Position numbers and translations under genes: made by a program | Shown here: in pieces, positions 1 through 11,217 of the stretch | How the letters are laid out: every line of letters starts with the position of its first letter | Position numbering within the stretch: the stretch's first letter is position 1 | DNA from: Globisporangium splendens | Taxonomy: Eukaryota > Oomycota > Peronosporomycetes > Pythiales > Pythiaceae | Direction: 5' to 3' | Assembly (NCBI GenBank): GCA_006386115.1 | Contig: VFIW01000010.1 | Coordinates: 62,001-126,000 of the forward strand | Length of the DNA: 64,000 bases | The notes under the pieces: model-generated | Told to the model about the DNA's origin: nothing | What the model saw: the letters and a program-made list of their open reading frames with translations, nothing else | The model's database searches: none

Positions 1-638
1 AGCCGCGGTGTCTTCTACAAGTAGCAACCATGGTGAAGGCAAAGCATCGTCTGTGTTTTTCGACATTGCTGTCGCTGTCGAGTATATCCTGGGCTGTGAA
101 TATCCTCAGGTAACGAACTATCCGTTGCTTTCAAAAGGTCAATGTTCATTCTGACGAAACTAACCTGAGGTGGTAAACTCTGTTTACCAGATGCTTCAGT
201 GCATTGAGCAGTGCCACTGCAGCGTGCTCACACTGACTTTGCGCTGGCTCAGTCAGTGCTTTTGGAACTATTTCGACTGGAACAATATCGTCCTGTACTT
301 GTACTTGACAATTCTCCACGGAAGAGAGTTCCAGGTATGATCCAGAATCCTGGGTTTGAATTTGATAATCGCTCAACTTACGGTGATAAGTTTTTTCTCC
401 TTTGCAGGTTTACATTATCACTGCTGTGATCAAACACCTGGAGGCGCCAATGAAGGAGCTCAGCATGAAGCACAGTACGCAAAGTCTGGCCGCATTTCTT
501 GGTTTGGTAGAGCGCCCCATTTCAGGATTCCGCTTCGGCGAGTGGCAACCCCTGTTTCTCCGCCTTCGAAACAAGTATCATGCGACGGCGATGCAAATTC
601 TGAACTCGAGTGGAACAAAGCATTCTGCCGGTGAATGA
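1..638 (+). CDS. TBC-domain-like protein, C-terminal part (TBC1D32/Broad-minded-like), 5' truncated by window edge
   Basis: Three exons are visible: 2-109, 191-334 and 408-638, joined in phase 0 by GT-AG introns, ending in TGA at 636-638. The joined reading frame gives about 136 residues. The central exon encodes a Trp/Tyr-rich stretch (WLSQCFWNYFDW, then Y-L-Y-L-x-I-L-H-G-R-E-F-Q-V-Y). This resembles the C-terminal alpha-helical TBC lobe of Rab-GAP-like proteins, in particular TBC1D32, which acts in cilium assembly. The arginine/glutamine-finger part of a TBC domain would lie outside the window, so GAP activity cannot be judged. The gene is convergent with the zinc-finger gene that ends 36 bases downstream. 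The exon structure is well supported by phase and frame; the family name rests on a remembered resemblance and is tentative. Confidence 0.5.
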
Positions 639-674
639 ATGAAAACGGTGATGGACCACCGATTCGTGTTCTTC

Positions 675-1887
675 TTACACCCAACGCCGTCCTCGGCGTC
701 CAAAAGTCAAATTCTTTGGAATCCGAAGGTTCTTCATACTCTCAGCGAGTTCGTCCACCATCTCAACATCTTTTGTCTCGACACCACCGTCATGCGTACC
801 ACTTTCCGAATGCGCATGTTGCGCGTCCGTTTTCTTTGGTGGGTTAGCAAACTCAGGCGCAGCAGCTTCGTCAATCTCCATCTGGTTTGAAGCTGGCTTT
901 GCCTCCATCTGAACTCGATCTTTTTTCTTTCTCGGTCGCTTCTTCTTCTTCTTCTTCTTCTTCTTCTCGCCTTCCTGCTGCTTGTGCGCTGGGTTTTCGC
1001 CATGCTGTTTTCTGTTGGCACGTCGAGGTCGATGAAAAGAAAAACTCGGAGGATACTTGTGCACCTAAAGAGGGTTTGCATCAACACAGCGGGATGCTTC
1101 CTAAGCAAATCGGATGGGGAAATGGAGAGAGAGCGCCGTCACAAACCTACCTGCACGAGATGTCGAGTGCGCTTGTCATCGTGCGTGAACACCTCCTCGC
1201 AGCCATCCACGAGGCACACATACATGGGCTTCTTCTTCGACAACACTTTGAAAAAGGCGTCATGCCGTTCACTTGTTTACATATAACGGAAGAAGCGATG
1301 CACTCATAAAAGTCAGCAGCTGATGCATTGTTGCCTCTAAACCGCACACACAGCACACCTGATGTGAATATCCAGCAGCCGCAGACTCATGAATGACTGG
1401 TAGCACTCCAAGCAGACGTTTCGGTGCACGCTGCAATCCACCCACTCATCCATATCGTCAGCCAAAAGCACGCAAACCACAACTCACATAAGCGTCCACA
1501 TATGAGAGACACAAATTGCTACGATGCACCGTACAGATCGTAGTGCTCTTCGAAGGCCGCGACAGAGCGAAAGCCGACGTTGCACGTCAGCAGACGGCAC
1601 TGGAACGTATTCGCGACGTCCGCATCGCACTCTTCTTCCTTGTCTTCGAGAAAATGAGAGGACCTGTTGCATGTCGATGCGACAACGATGAGAGGCAAGC
1701 AGCCACAACTGCAGGATCGCAAGACATTCAAACGTCAAGAGAGGATGCGATCTGCTCCGCACGCTGCGTACCCGCCTTCCTGGTAGTACTTGAGAGCGCG
1801 CAACGCATTCCCTGCCGCGAAAAGCGCGTGCTCGGGCGAGTACCGACGGCGGCACTTGCCGTTCGCGAGCACTGCGAGTTGCTCCAT
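675..1887 (-). CDS. ZNF511-like C2H2 zinc-finger protein, five exons
   Basis: Exons on the minus strand are 1887-1772, 1663-1535, 1430-1359, 1271-1151 and 1064-675; phases agree and sum to 275 residues. Three C2H2 fingers follow each other: FQCRLLTCNVGFRSVAAFEEHY, then NVCLECYQSFMSLRLLDIHI...H, then MYVCLVDGCEEVFTHDDKRTRH. The phrase RHLVQVHKYPPSF follows them. This order and the HKYPPSF tail match the ZNF511 family, a conserved eukaryotic nuclear protein of poorly known function. The C-terminal part is basic, with a run of about nine lysines encoded by an AAG repeat, and resembles a nuclear localisation signal. The start at 1887 is the first ATG of a plausible N-terminal exon (MEQLAVLANGK). 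The splice sites at 1535 and 1271 were chosen because they restore the finger spacing. Confidence 0.8.
942..967. repeat. CTT/AAG microsatellite inside a coding exon
   Basis: About eight CTT units (AAG on the minus strand) lie in the last exon of the ZNF511-like gene and encode its poly-lysine run. Length variation in whole codons would keep the frame. Confidence 0.85.
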
Positions 1888-2402
1888 TTCCTTCTTTTTC
1901 CTTGTTGCAGTGAGCAATTTTGCTCATGCATGGAATTGTCTTTGGCCAATCACCCTGCATAATTACGAAACATTTTACCCAATCATGGTGTTACGATTTG
2001 TTTACGGGTGCTGTTTTATTTACGGATGATCCTGCTAAGATTACGGCAAGCGTGGCATGGCTGCACTTTGTCTCAATCCGATCGGCGCACCAATGCGCGC
2101 AGCCACTCGTTTCAAAGCAAAATCCACTGACCACCTTGAAGCATTCAAACTAATGCGCACAGGAGATCAATTAGATGTCTATACGCACCACAGAATGCGC
2201 TCACTTTCTCGCTATATTGAGTTCGCGCACTTGTTATTCGGCTGACCGGAATCAGACAGGAAGAAGATAATGCTGCACTGAGGTAATGAGGTCAACGAAT
2301 CAGCGTGTTGTGTTGAAGAGAGGCGTGGCAAGAAGCATGCGACGTGTGGCTTGGCGTGAGTCTACTGATGTATCAGCTCTCGTCCCCTTTTTTCCCATGT
2401 AT
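1888..2402. other. Intergenic, upstream of the ZNF511-like gene
   Basis: No gene seen. A perfect 14-base palindrome (GAGCAATTTTGCTC on the plus strand, 1912-1925) lies 25-38 bases upstream of the minus-strand ATG at 1887, next to GCTCACTGCAA on that strand. It could be a core-promoter or protein-binding site, but this is unproven. Confidence 0.35.
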
Positions 2403-3877
2403 CTAGCGCACAGTGCCTTTGATCTCGACTTCACAGCAACCGATTCCTTCTGTGTCGACCTGCACACGCCCGTAGATCTTGCCCGGGTGCTGGAAGCACA
2501 GCGTCACGGTGATAACCGACGCGAGACCGGGAGCTAACCTCGCGACTTCTCTGTCGTAATTTGCTTCTGCGATCACGGCGTCAAATCCGGCGCACGTGGC
2601 GCTGACGTGCTTGACTCGGAACCGTTCTTGTCGAAAACCCACATTGCGCACACGCAATGGGAAAAGATACACTTCTCCGCGGCGCAGTGTGCCCAACGAG
2701 ATCTGAGGCGGTGAAATCTCCATCGCAAAAGGTTGTTTAGTCGGTGATATGAAAGTTGTGTCAACAGCTGGATGACTGCTTGGTGGGTCATTATGTGCCT
2801 GAGTTCGGTCTTTGCAAGGTGACATTTGAGGAGATACCATCGCTCGCGGCATGCCTGCTTGGAGTGGTGACCCGGATCGGAAGATCCCGTCGTCTGTAGC
2901 TGGTCGATCTGGCAGCGCGGAGCTGCCAAAGTGGTGCACTTTTGGTGGAGACCGCTCCGTGAGACTACCACTGGGAACTCCAGCAGGAGGTGGGACGTGG
3001 TGCGGAGATCGAGTCGGACTTGCACGTCGACTCTTTGGACTGTACTCGGTCGCTCGAGCGAGCGAAGCGAGTTGCGCATCATCGAGTAGATTGACGCCGT
3101 GGCCTATCCGTGCCGACTCTCGTGCGGAGAAGGACGACAGCGGCGTCTCTAGTCGCAATGGAGACCGCGGCGTGTTGGTTTGGGCAGAAATGGCTGGAAG
3201 CATGGGCACTCGTGTTGTGATTCGATACTCGGGGCCAATCAGCGTCTCAATGCCGAACTCTGTGAGTACCCAGCACGGTTTTTGGCCAGTTGTAAATGCT
3301 TTCCGCCAGATGTCATTGCTTCCAGTACTCAGCTGGCTGGTTGACAGCGAGTTGAGTGATTGCGACGCAAAGAACGCTAAGGAACTCGACGATCCAAATG
3401 ACGCGCCAGGAAGCAGTGGAGTTGTTGGTGGCGCAAGAATGGATCGATGCCGATTTAGGTTCCCAGCGTCACGCGAGTACTGCTTCTTGAACTCACTCAC
3501 TCCTTGGGGTTATGGCGCGTGATGAAGTCTTTGCCACCGATGAATTTGCTCTTGTTTGTCAGCGAGCGGCAGCTGTAGGGCTGCATAACCTTGCAGTCAT
3601 CGTAATCTGGAATCGCCAAAATCGTGAGTGTGTTCTTGTCGTCAAGCACAGTCGATTTGCGTGCTTTCCGAGCAATCTGCTCGGTGATGCTCATCTCCAT
3701 TTGCACTGGGGTCGAGCGTCCCGATCTGCTTGGCGGCGGAGTCACGAGCGATCTGGTCGAGGACTGAGGCACCTTCCTTGTTGATACAGAGAACGACCCC
3801 GTTTGAGCGAGCATTTTCGCTGGACTCGCGCTTGCCCGTCCATTGCTGCTGGAGCCCGCCTCGGGTGTATTCTCCAT
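2403..3877 (-). CDS. PapD/ASH-like domain protein, reading frame interrupted near 3506
   Basis: Two overlapping minus-strand frames look like one gene. The N-terminal part (3877 to about 3498) starts MENTPEAGSSSNGRAS, is Ser/Pro/Arg-rich and ends ...KDFITRHNPKE-stop. The C-terminal part (to 2403) is open from SEFKKQYSRD onward and ends in a beta-sandwich-like stretch of about 100 residues (PPQISLGTLRRGEVYLFPLR, later VEIKGTVR). That stretch has the alternating hydrophobic pattern of PapD/ASH/MSP-type domains, common in axonemal and centrosomal proteins. The frames would join if the C run at 3506-3509 (CCCC on the minus strand) had one more base. Alternatively, the good donor GTGAGT after AAGGA could start an intron ending at a weak GAG acceptor near 3387. 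Total length would be about 490 residues. Function beyond the fold is unknown. Confidence 0.5.
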
Positions 3878-4485
3878 CCTGGTGAATGTGTTATGACGAA
3901 AGTGGCGCCGACACAGAGCTACGCGGGCTTAAGCATGAAGGAGCTCCGTGTGAATTCTCCCTTTGAGAGAAATCAATCCGCGGGCTGGCGCTCGGTGTGA
4001 GGCTAAGAATAGTAGAAACAATTGTAGCTGCCGCTTATAACAAGACAGTGGTCTCCCCAATTCGTGACTGAGAAAAGCAAAGTGACCCACTCGCATCAGC
4101 TATAGTTGTCGCTCTTGGCGTGCCTTGTGGAGTGTGGCGCATGCACCACCGACTGGTACTACCGTAAACCAGCATCTGAGTCAACTGTGAAGACTTCCTT
4201 CTCATGTGAGGACTCGTGTCAAGGTTCGGAACAGTCTCGAGCACCACATCCAACATGGCTACATTTATGGTGCATGCGTGTCCCTCTTGATTGGCTATAA
4301 TGGTGTTGCTCATCATCCAATTTTCCGCCAATGAACAAGCAGCGCGTGAGACCACTTCAAACCGGCGATCCTGAGGTTTTTCCTCGCTCCAGGTGAGGTT
4401 TTTATGTGCTTGACCCTTTTGTCATCGTCCCCCTCACGTGGCAGCACCATATTGCGATAGAAAAAAAAAAAGGATTCGGCGCAAG
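3878..4485. other. Intergenic between the PapD-like gene and delta-COP
   Basis: Divergent promoter region of about 600 bases. No convincing open frame. A run of ten A bases lies at 4461-4470, just upstream of the proposed delta-COP ATG. Confidence 0.4.
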
Positions 4486-6786
4486 ATGGTGCGCTTCGTC
4501 CCTCTCTTTCTCTGTGGATGTGGGGATACGGAGGCATGCGCTGACGCCGCCTGTGACTCTCTTCTCCATACTATGCGTGTCTCTGTCTATGTGCGCGTGT
4601 GCAGGTCGTGCTTTCTGCTGCGTTGCTGACCCGAAGTGGCAAAGGTAAATGAGCGAAGAGCTCACTTCAACGCGCCACGTGGGCGGCAAACGTTAGTGTG
4701 AGTCTAAATTGGATACAATGCTTAACGTTTTTTCTCAATGTGTTAGTGCTGGTGGCGCGCCAGTTTGTGGAGATCACGCGTATCCGACTGGAGGTGGGTA
4801 CCTTCATATGCGCCTTCTGATCCTTGCTGAATGCAGGAATCGCCTTGCTAACAATGTATATATTTATGCTATTGTAGGGCTTGCTGACGGCGTTCCCGAA
4901 GCTCCTGTCGAGTGGTGTCCGCGAGCACACGTTTATCGACACCGAGAGCGTGCGGTACGTGTACCAACCACTCGAGAACTTTTTCGTGCTGATCATCACG
5001 AACAAAACGAGCAACATCGTCGAGGATCTGCACACGATCCAGCTGCTCTCGAAGCTCGTGCCCGACATTTGTGGCTCGCTCAATGAGAGCACGATCCGTG
5101 ACAAGCAGTTTGAGCTCGTGTTTGGCTTTGATGAGCTCATCACGGCCGGCGGCCACTCGGAGAACATCAACATCCAGCAAATCCGCGTCAACATGGAGAT
5201 GGAGAGTCATGAAGAGAAGCTGCACAACATGATCTTGGAGAGCAAGCGCGCGGCCGCGAAGGACGACATGAAGCGCCAGATGACGCGTATCAAGGAGGAG
5301 CAGCGCGAACGTGCGCGCATGGAACGCGCCGGTATGGGCAGCAGCTTTGCGAACCAGAACTCGTTTGGCAGCTCGAGCAACTCGTTTGGCCGCTCGCCAC
5401 GCGGCAATGACGGCTTCTCGTCGCCAATGTCGGCATCGTCGGGTCCAGTGACGTCGCCAACGTCGTACAACAGCAGATCCGAACCAGAACCATCGCGTCC
5501 GATTGTGTCCAAGGCTGCTGGTATGAAGCTTGGCGGTGGATCGAAAACGGGCAAATCCTTCTTGGACGCAATGGCTGCTGAAGACGACTTGAAGGAACTC
5601 CCGCCTATGAGCTCCCAGGTGCAAGCAGTGCCTACTCCAGAGCCTACCGGTAAAAGAAACGGATCGTTTGATGCAAGATTGGGCGTCCAGAAAACTCTGA
5701 TTGATCTGATATTGTTCATGTGTTTGATGTGCAGCTACGGTGAGCCACGATCCTATTGGCACGGTTGTCGAAGAAAAGATCACGGTGTCGCTGAACCGCG
5801 ATGGTTCCATCGAGCAACTAGAAGTCAAGGGCAACTTGTACGTCTCTGTGAACGATCCAGCGAGTGGGTGCTGCCGACTGAAGCTTCGCTCTTCGGGTGC
5901 GAACGGGATCAGTTTCCAGGTTTGTCTTGCAATGATTTTGTGAGCTTGGTGATGCCAACCTGTTGTGCGGTCGCGTTCTGACCTCAATGTATTACGTGCA
6001 TGTTTGTTCGTTCCTGTGAAAATTCGCTACAGACCCACCCAAAGGTCGACAAGAAGCTGTTCGATCAGCAATCGATCCTTGGTCTCAAGGATGGCTCCAA
6101 GCCATTTCCGGCAACGCGTGTTGCTGTGTTGCGATGGAGCTTGAAGTCACAGGACGAGTCCTTCTTGCCATTGAACATCACGTGCTGGCCAGACAAGGAG
6201 GGAAACGACAAGGTATGTGATGTGTATTCTTTATTGGCGCCTTACATGGTTATAAACGGAAGTGGACTGGCGTCGATACTGAAGTGAGCCTTTTGTTGTC
6301 GCTGTCCTGCTGCTCTTTCTAGCTGAACGTGACGATCGAGTACGAAATGCAGAGAGACATGGTGCTGGACAATGTGAACATCCTGATCCCGTTGGGCTCG
6401 CACGACGCGCCGCACGTCGCCAGCATCGACGGAGTGTACCAGCACAACTCGGCCGAAGGGAAGCTTCTGTGGCATCAAGACCGAATCGATTCCTCGTAAG
6501 CCATATGCGTTTCTTTTTTCCTCATTGTTGCATTTATTGTTCAGCCACTAACGTGCACTTATTGGACTCTGTCAATGCTTTTTCGTGCAGCAATGGATCG
6601 GGTTCAATGGAATTCTCGATTCGGGGCCATGATTTGGACGCGTTTTTCCCGATTCAAGTCTCATTTTTCTCCCGTAGCGTGTACAGCGACGTGGACATCG
6701 AATCGGTGTTCAAGATCGAGGACAACTCGCCGATCCGCTACGGCTTTGAGAAGCTGCTCTCGACCGATTCGTACCAGATTGTTTAG
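4486..6786 (+). CDS. ARCN1: Coatomer subunit delta (delta-COP), eight exons
   Basis: Exons: ATG 4486-4488 (proposed), 4605-4644, 4747-4793, 4878-5649, 5735-5919, 6033-6212, 6323-6495 and 6591-6786, all in phase, for about 531 residues. This is the normal length for delta-COP, part of the COPI coat that drives retrograde Golgi-to-ER vesicles. The N-terminus reads VVLSAALLTRSGK, VLVARQFVEITRIRLE, GLLTAFPKLLSSG: the longin-like domain of the family. The second half is a mu-homology-type beta domain (ATVSHDPIGTVVEEKITVSL ... FFPIQVSFFS). A Gln/Ser-rich linker lies around residues 150-290. The first exon is inferred: the 4605 exon has no ATG in frame, and an upstream AAGATG followed by GTGCGC supplies exactly one codon plus a donor. 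Homology of the remaining exons is clear. Confidence 0.9.
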
Positions 6787-7178
6787 ATGAGAAGAAGAAG
6801 CAAATGGCGTTTTTTCACGTAGCATCAAACCGACCTTGCAGCCGAGATCGAATGGGTACAGAACGACGATGAACGCGGCGCGCACGTGTCTTTCAATGGA
6901 AGCAATATGAAGAAGCGAGAAAACGAGACAAAAGGTAGAGGGAGATTGGATCAAGAAACGAGAAAGAAGAAAAGGAGTTCAAAAACAGTGGGGGCGACGA
7001 AAGTGGACAGCTCCTTTGGGTGAGCGTGTCACTGCATTCGCAATATTTGTCATTTGCACTCGCCGCTTCTTTGTCTCTCACTGCCTATGCGCCTAACGGG
7101 GATCGTTTTATTTCGATAATCATCCTCCTCGTCCATTCTATATATTCATTGCCACCCATTGCGTTGCGTTGCGTTGCT
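6787..7178. other. Convergent 3' flank between delta-COP and the twin-CX9C gene
   Basis: About 390 bases of A/G-rich sequence holding the 3' ends of two convergent genes. No gene or strong structure seen. Confidence 0.5.
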
Positions 7179-7800
7179 TTACGCGTGTGCGCCGCGGGGA
7201 AAGACGTCCGGCTGGGACGCGCGCAGCAGGGACTGTGTCTCGCCGCGCAGGCACCGCTCGAGCAGTTTCTTGGACATGCTGCACTCGTCAAACGACTTCT
7301 GTCCGTCGCGCACTTGCTGCACGCACGAGTACCACTCGTGGAGCGCCGACGGACACAGCGTCGTGCTCACGCAGTGCATGTACTCGGCGTAGAGCACTTC
7401 GGGCGCTTTCTGTGTGGACGCGTCCGTCTTCTTCGACGGATCGCCGATCGACAGCAGCGCGTGGAAGGCGCCGTCGCACGAGCGAACGCCCTGGTACAGT
7501 GGATTCGTGCGCTTGTCCGTCACCAGCGCGAGCTGCGCGGCTTCGTCCAGCTGTCCGTTCTGGATCATCTGGTGGAAAGGAATGCAGCGAATCATGAGGC
7601 GATGAGCATTTCTGTGCTTGTGTGGTGCAGCCCAGTAGCAGCGGCTGGAGTGTGTTCGTGTACATATATACATAGAAAGAGAGAGAGAACTTATATGCAG
7701 GACGAACCTCGTGGAAGCGCACGGTGGACATACACTGCGGGAACGCTTCGTCGTTCATCTCTTGCCAGTTGCGCTGTCCAATTGCCAGTGTCCCCATCAT
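7179..7800 (-). CDS. Twin-CX9C (CHCH-like) protein, two exons
   Basis: Exons 7800-7708 and 7568-7179 join in phase 0 at TTCCACGAG/ATGATCCAG and give 160 residues starting MMGTLAIGQRNWQEMNDEAF. Near the C-terminus are two CX9C pairs, C103-x9-C113 and C127-x9-C137, in predicted amphipathic helices (LCPSALHEWYSC and ECSMSKKLLERC). This is the hallmark of CHCH/twin-CX9C proteins, which are imported into the mitochondrial intermembrane space by Mia40 and mostly serve respiratory-complex assembly or structure. The N-terminal 90 residues match nothing I recognise. An upstream exon is possible: ATGGCGAGATC near 7968 on the minus strand, but I could not join it in frame. Family membership is inferred from the Cys pattern only. 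Confidence 0.7.
7664..7688. repeat. AT- and GA-rich simple sequence in the intron of the twin-CX9C gene
   Basis: TATATATAC followed by repeated GAGA lies inside the 139-base intron of the minus-strand gene. Confidence 0.5.
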
Positions 7801-8045
7801 GCTGGTCAAAATGCATCAGACAGGTTATGTAAAGTTATTTAACTCGTAACCTGTTATACCAAATCGAGTGCATTGATTTGTGTTATCTCGACCACAACAC
7901 ACAGTGCTGACTATCTGTGACGTGTGAGCAGTTCCAATGCCGACCTGACAAACTTTTGATCTCGCCATGGTGTTGCTCTCGTGACTTGCTTGCTTCTTCT
8001 CCTTTTTTCCCCTCTAATCGCTTTTAAGATGTCTGGAAATGGGGG

Positions 8046-10782
8046 TTACACGGTCGTCGGGAGACGTTGGTCGTTGATGTTCATGTACTGCTGGCGCTTG
8101 GAGCGGAACACGCGCTTGTACAGGAACGCCAGCGTCGCCACGATCACGAGTCCGCCTGACCCGAGCACGAGGAATCCAAAGCCCTGCAAGGACGATGGCT
8201 CTTTCTCCTGCTGCGTCGCAGACAGATCCGTTTGAGTCTTCGAGCCTGAATTGGTAGATGACGGCGTGGAAGCGAGATCCTTGATCGATTCGGTAGCTGC
8301 TGGTTCTTTGTTCTCGTCTTGTTCCTCGTCACTCAATTCTCCATCGAATTCGTCCTCGTCGTCTGGCTGCGAGGGAGCATCGGAATCTGCCAAAGGAGTT
8401 TCATCAGAATCCTCCGAAGGCGTTTCGTCAGAATCTGACTCAGAGGTAGCTGGAGTGTCTGTCTCAGGAACGATTGGAGCTGGTGTTGGAACAGCAGAAG
8501 GAGTAACGATGGTCGAGTTGTCGACAATCGAAGCAAAACCAGTATTGGAGTCAGATGATTTCTCCGACAGCGACCCGTTGGTAGTAGCATTCATTTCCGA
8601 GACCACAGCGGGCGACGAAGAGTTGCTGCTTATAGCATCCACATGCACATCCACTGGAGATTCACCAACGACACCACTTTCAATCTTCAAGGTAATCACC
8701 TGTATAGGCATCAATCAACACTTGTCAGGAATGCCATTATTTCCCAGTGACAGAGTCGTATACAGAGAGAGAGAGAGAGAGCACCTACCGGAGAGAACCA
8801 ATCAAGAGTACCCTTGACGCGATGTCCCATCCACTCTTCATCCCAGTCAGGGTTTGTACGAGCATTCACCAGGTGCGACTGAGGAGGGATGTGCGGTGAT
8901 GGCGCATCGTCTCCAGAGCCCTGACTCGCCCAGTCCTGGTCGACGGTCGCGACAGCTCGCACGTACAAATCTTTGTCATAAATCCCCTCCATATCCAGAC
9001 ACACCACAAACAAAGACGTTCCAAGTGTGTCGGTATTGTCGGTCTGGAAGCCGCCAGAGCCAAAATCAAACGCGCGTCTACAGCACACAAATCACAAGAA
9101 GCGTTAGAATGGCAAGATCATACATGCTGCCAGGAGTGTGAGTCGTACCTTGTTGCTCCTGATTGAACAGTTGAGTTAAAAACAATACCTGCATCCACAA
9201 AAATGGACAGAGAGACATCGCAATGTTAGCAGTGACAAAAAGCAAAAGAGCATGCAGACCGCAGGTGGGAAGTCAACGCACTCTCTGTTTCGAAGCCTTT
9301 GCTTGTCGACACTTGCACATTGGTTTTGTCGACTGTGAGTGCGCCAAGAACCTCCCACGCGAGCTGAATCTTGACAGCGCTTCCGTTGACCTGTTGCACT
9401 CGGCAGTCGGTCGAGTTACACGACGCGACCTCGGAGTTCGCGAGCGCAAAGCCGCCGCACCCCATCTTCGTCAGCTCGTCGTTATCGCTAACATACAAGC
9501 TCGCAGGGTAGAAATTTGACGCCGAAGTTGCAGTCTTTGCCTGGATAGGATGCGCATCGACCCAACGGATGTACGGCTGCACCATCTCGATCATCATAAG
9601 CGCTAAGCGCACATTCTGAGTCACGTGGCCTGCTTTGAATCCAACTACGGGGCGGAAGTAGTCCAACTCCGTCGTGTAGAGATCTTCAAAGTTGCCGAGC
9701 GTGGATTCTTCAGGGTGCTTGTTGTTGGACGTCTCCACGAGCATGTTGAACGCGCGATGCGTGATGTTGTTGTAGATGGTCTTCTCAGTCGGGTACCCAC
9801 CGAACGTCTTGGGGTTGCACGGTTTAAACGGCTGGTCGTCGTACGCATCGATAAGCTTGTTTTCCCACGAAGCCGCGTATCCCCAGTCTTCCATCCCGCC
9901 CGTGACGCCGTACACGATATCGTTCATCGTACCCGTTGGGTACAATTTTCCATCGGGGAACGCGCCAGCGTAGGTCGAAAGCAGGTTCGCCAACTGGAAC
10001 TGCGCCATGTGGTCCGGCGATTTCTCGCTTCGCTGGCTGTTGCTCTTGAGGTAGTGGTCGGGGGACCCCCACTCGTAGGAAACCGCACGCATGCCGCCGT
10101 GGAACGTGATCGCGAGCTGGAAGATGTGCTCGCGCCAGATCTCGTTGACCACGCGCGACGTCATCGTCACCATGCACTCGTCCGGCTTGCGCATGTAGTT
10201 ATAGTCGCGGTTGGGGTCGACACCCAATTCCTCACGGGTGTCGTGGGCGTACCCGTACGCATTCGTCATGGGCGTGAGGTAGATGCTGCGGGTGTTGACC
10301 AGCTCGTAGAGCCATCGCTTCGTGTTGAGAGCATCGTCCGTCACGTTGCCGCTCGCATACGACGTCGCATACTCGGCCATGATCGTGATCAGCTCGACGG
10401 TCGTGATCGGTCCCACGCGCTCGTTGCCGTGCAGCGCGCCGCTGATAAACACCTCGGGCCGCGTCGCGTCCGGAAGCGTCGAGTGGTTGGTCAAGTGCAC
10501 GACAAAGTGCTTGCAGGACACGAGCTCCTTCGTCTCGTCGTTCTCGACGCACGTGAGCTCTTCGGGGTACGGCAGCTTGTAGGTCTCCTGCGCCACTGAC
10601 AAGCGGATGACCTCGGGGTACTTCTCGCTCAGCTCTTGCAGGTACGCGGCCATTTTGCCGTACGAACGGTACTTGAACGGCGTCCGCGACGTCGCGGCAG
10701 CACCAGCATCAGTGGTGTCGACATGGACAGAAAGGCACGCCGCGACGGCACCGAGCGCCTTGAGGAGCGTGCGGAAGCCCAT
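8046..10782 (-). CDS. Membrane-anchored M14 zinc carboxypeptidase, four exons
   Basis: Exons 10782-9282, 9188-9149, 9077-8789 and 8699-8046 are in phase and give 827 residues. A signal peptide is likely (MGFRTLLKALGAVAACLSVH). The catalytic set of family M14 is visible: zinc ligands H118 and E121 (ALHGNERVG), H228 (TFHGG), the substrate-binding phrase PNRDYNY at 190-196, and the catalytic Glu at about 350 (FNMLVETSNN). After the peptidase domain come beta-rich segments and a Ser/Thr/Glu/Asp-rich stalk. A transmembrane helix near the C-terminus (FLVLGSGGLVIVATLAFLY) is followed by a basic cytoplasmic tail. It is therefore probably a type I surface or secretory-pathway enzyme that trims C-terminal residues from extracellular peptides. 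The closest animal analogues are the N/E-type (carboxypeptidase D/M) enzymes; substrate preference cannot be read here. Confidence 0.85.
8764..8781. repeat. GA microsatellite
   Basis: About nine GA units directly inside the donor end of an intron of the M14 peptidase gene. Confidence 0.8.
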
Positions 10783-11217
10783 GGAGGCAAGAGGATGAGT
10801 GTGATCACCGCGCTTCGGTTGCTATCACGAATGACTGTCGCTTTACACTCCCCTCCCTCTACTGAAACTGGTTCGGTTGCATCAGCAGTTTGGCTGGTTG
10901 TGATTACCTCTATATGCACAGATTGCCTCTGTGAAAAAAAGTTGCTGCAAATGCATTCCGTCTGGTTCATAAAACGCCAGTTGCAGTGCAATGAAAGACC
11001 TCTATAATTATGCTAAGTCGCAAGTTTATGACGGGTTTTACCTCCCAGTCAACAAAACGGGTTTTCAGGTTTGCTTGACAAAACCCACATTGACATCAAA
11101 CACGGTCCGACCCATGGGTTTGTACCCATTTCCCTTTCTCAGAAGACTCTTTTTTTTTTTTCAAAATCCTTTCTTCATCTTGACACCAAAAAGAGAGAAG
11201 AAAGCAACAAGCACAAT
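10783..11217. other. Divergent promoter region, M14 peptidase / LRAT-RING copy 1
   Basis: No gene seen. Contains AAAACGGGTT (11054-11063), the palindrome CCCATGGG (11111-11118) and a 12-base T run (about 11150-11161). The first two are repeated upstream of LRAT-RING copy 2. Confidence 0.5.

Noticed and set aside
2286..2537. Short plus-strand frame at the 3' end of the PapD-like gene
   Set aside because: Runs into the 3' coding part of the minus-strand gene; no features.
4869..5987. 372-residue minus-strand open frame antisense to delta-COP
   Set aside because: It covers the conserved delta-COP exon; Arg/His-rich composition shows it is the complement of a GC-biased coding frame. No splice or family support.
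9625..10599. 324-residue plus-strand open frame inside the M14 peptidase gene
   Set aside because: Complement of a strongly codon-biased catalytic exon; Val/Arg-rich with no domain.
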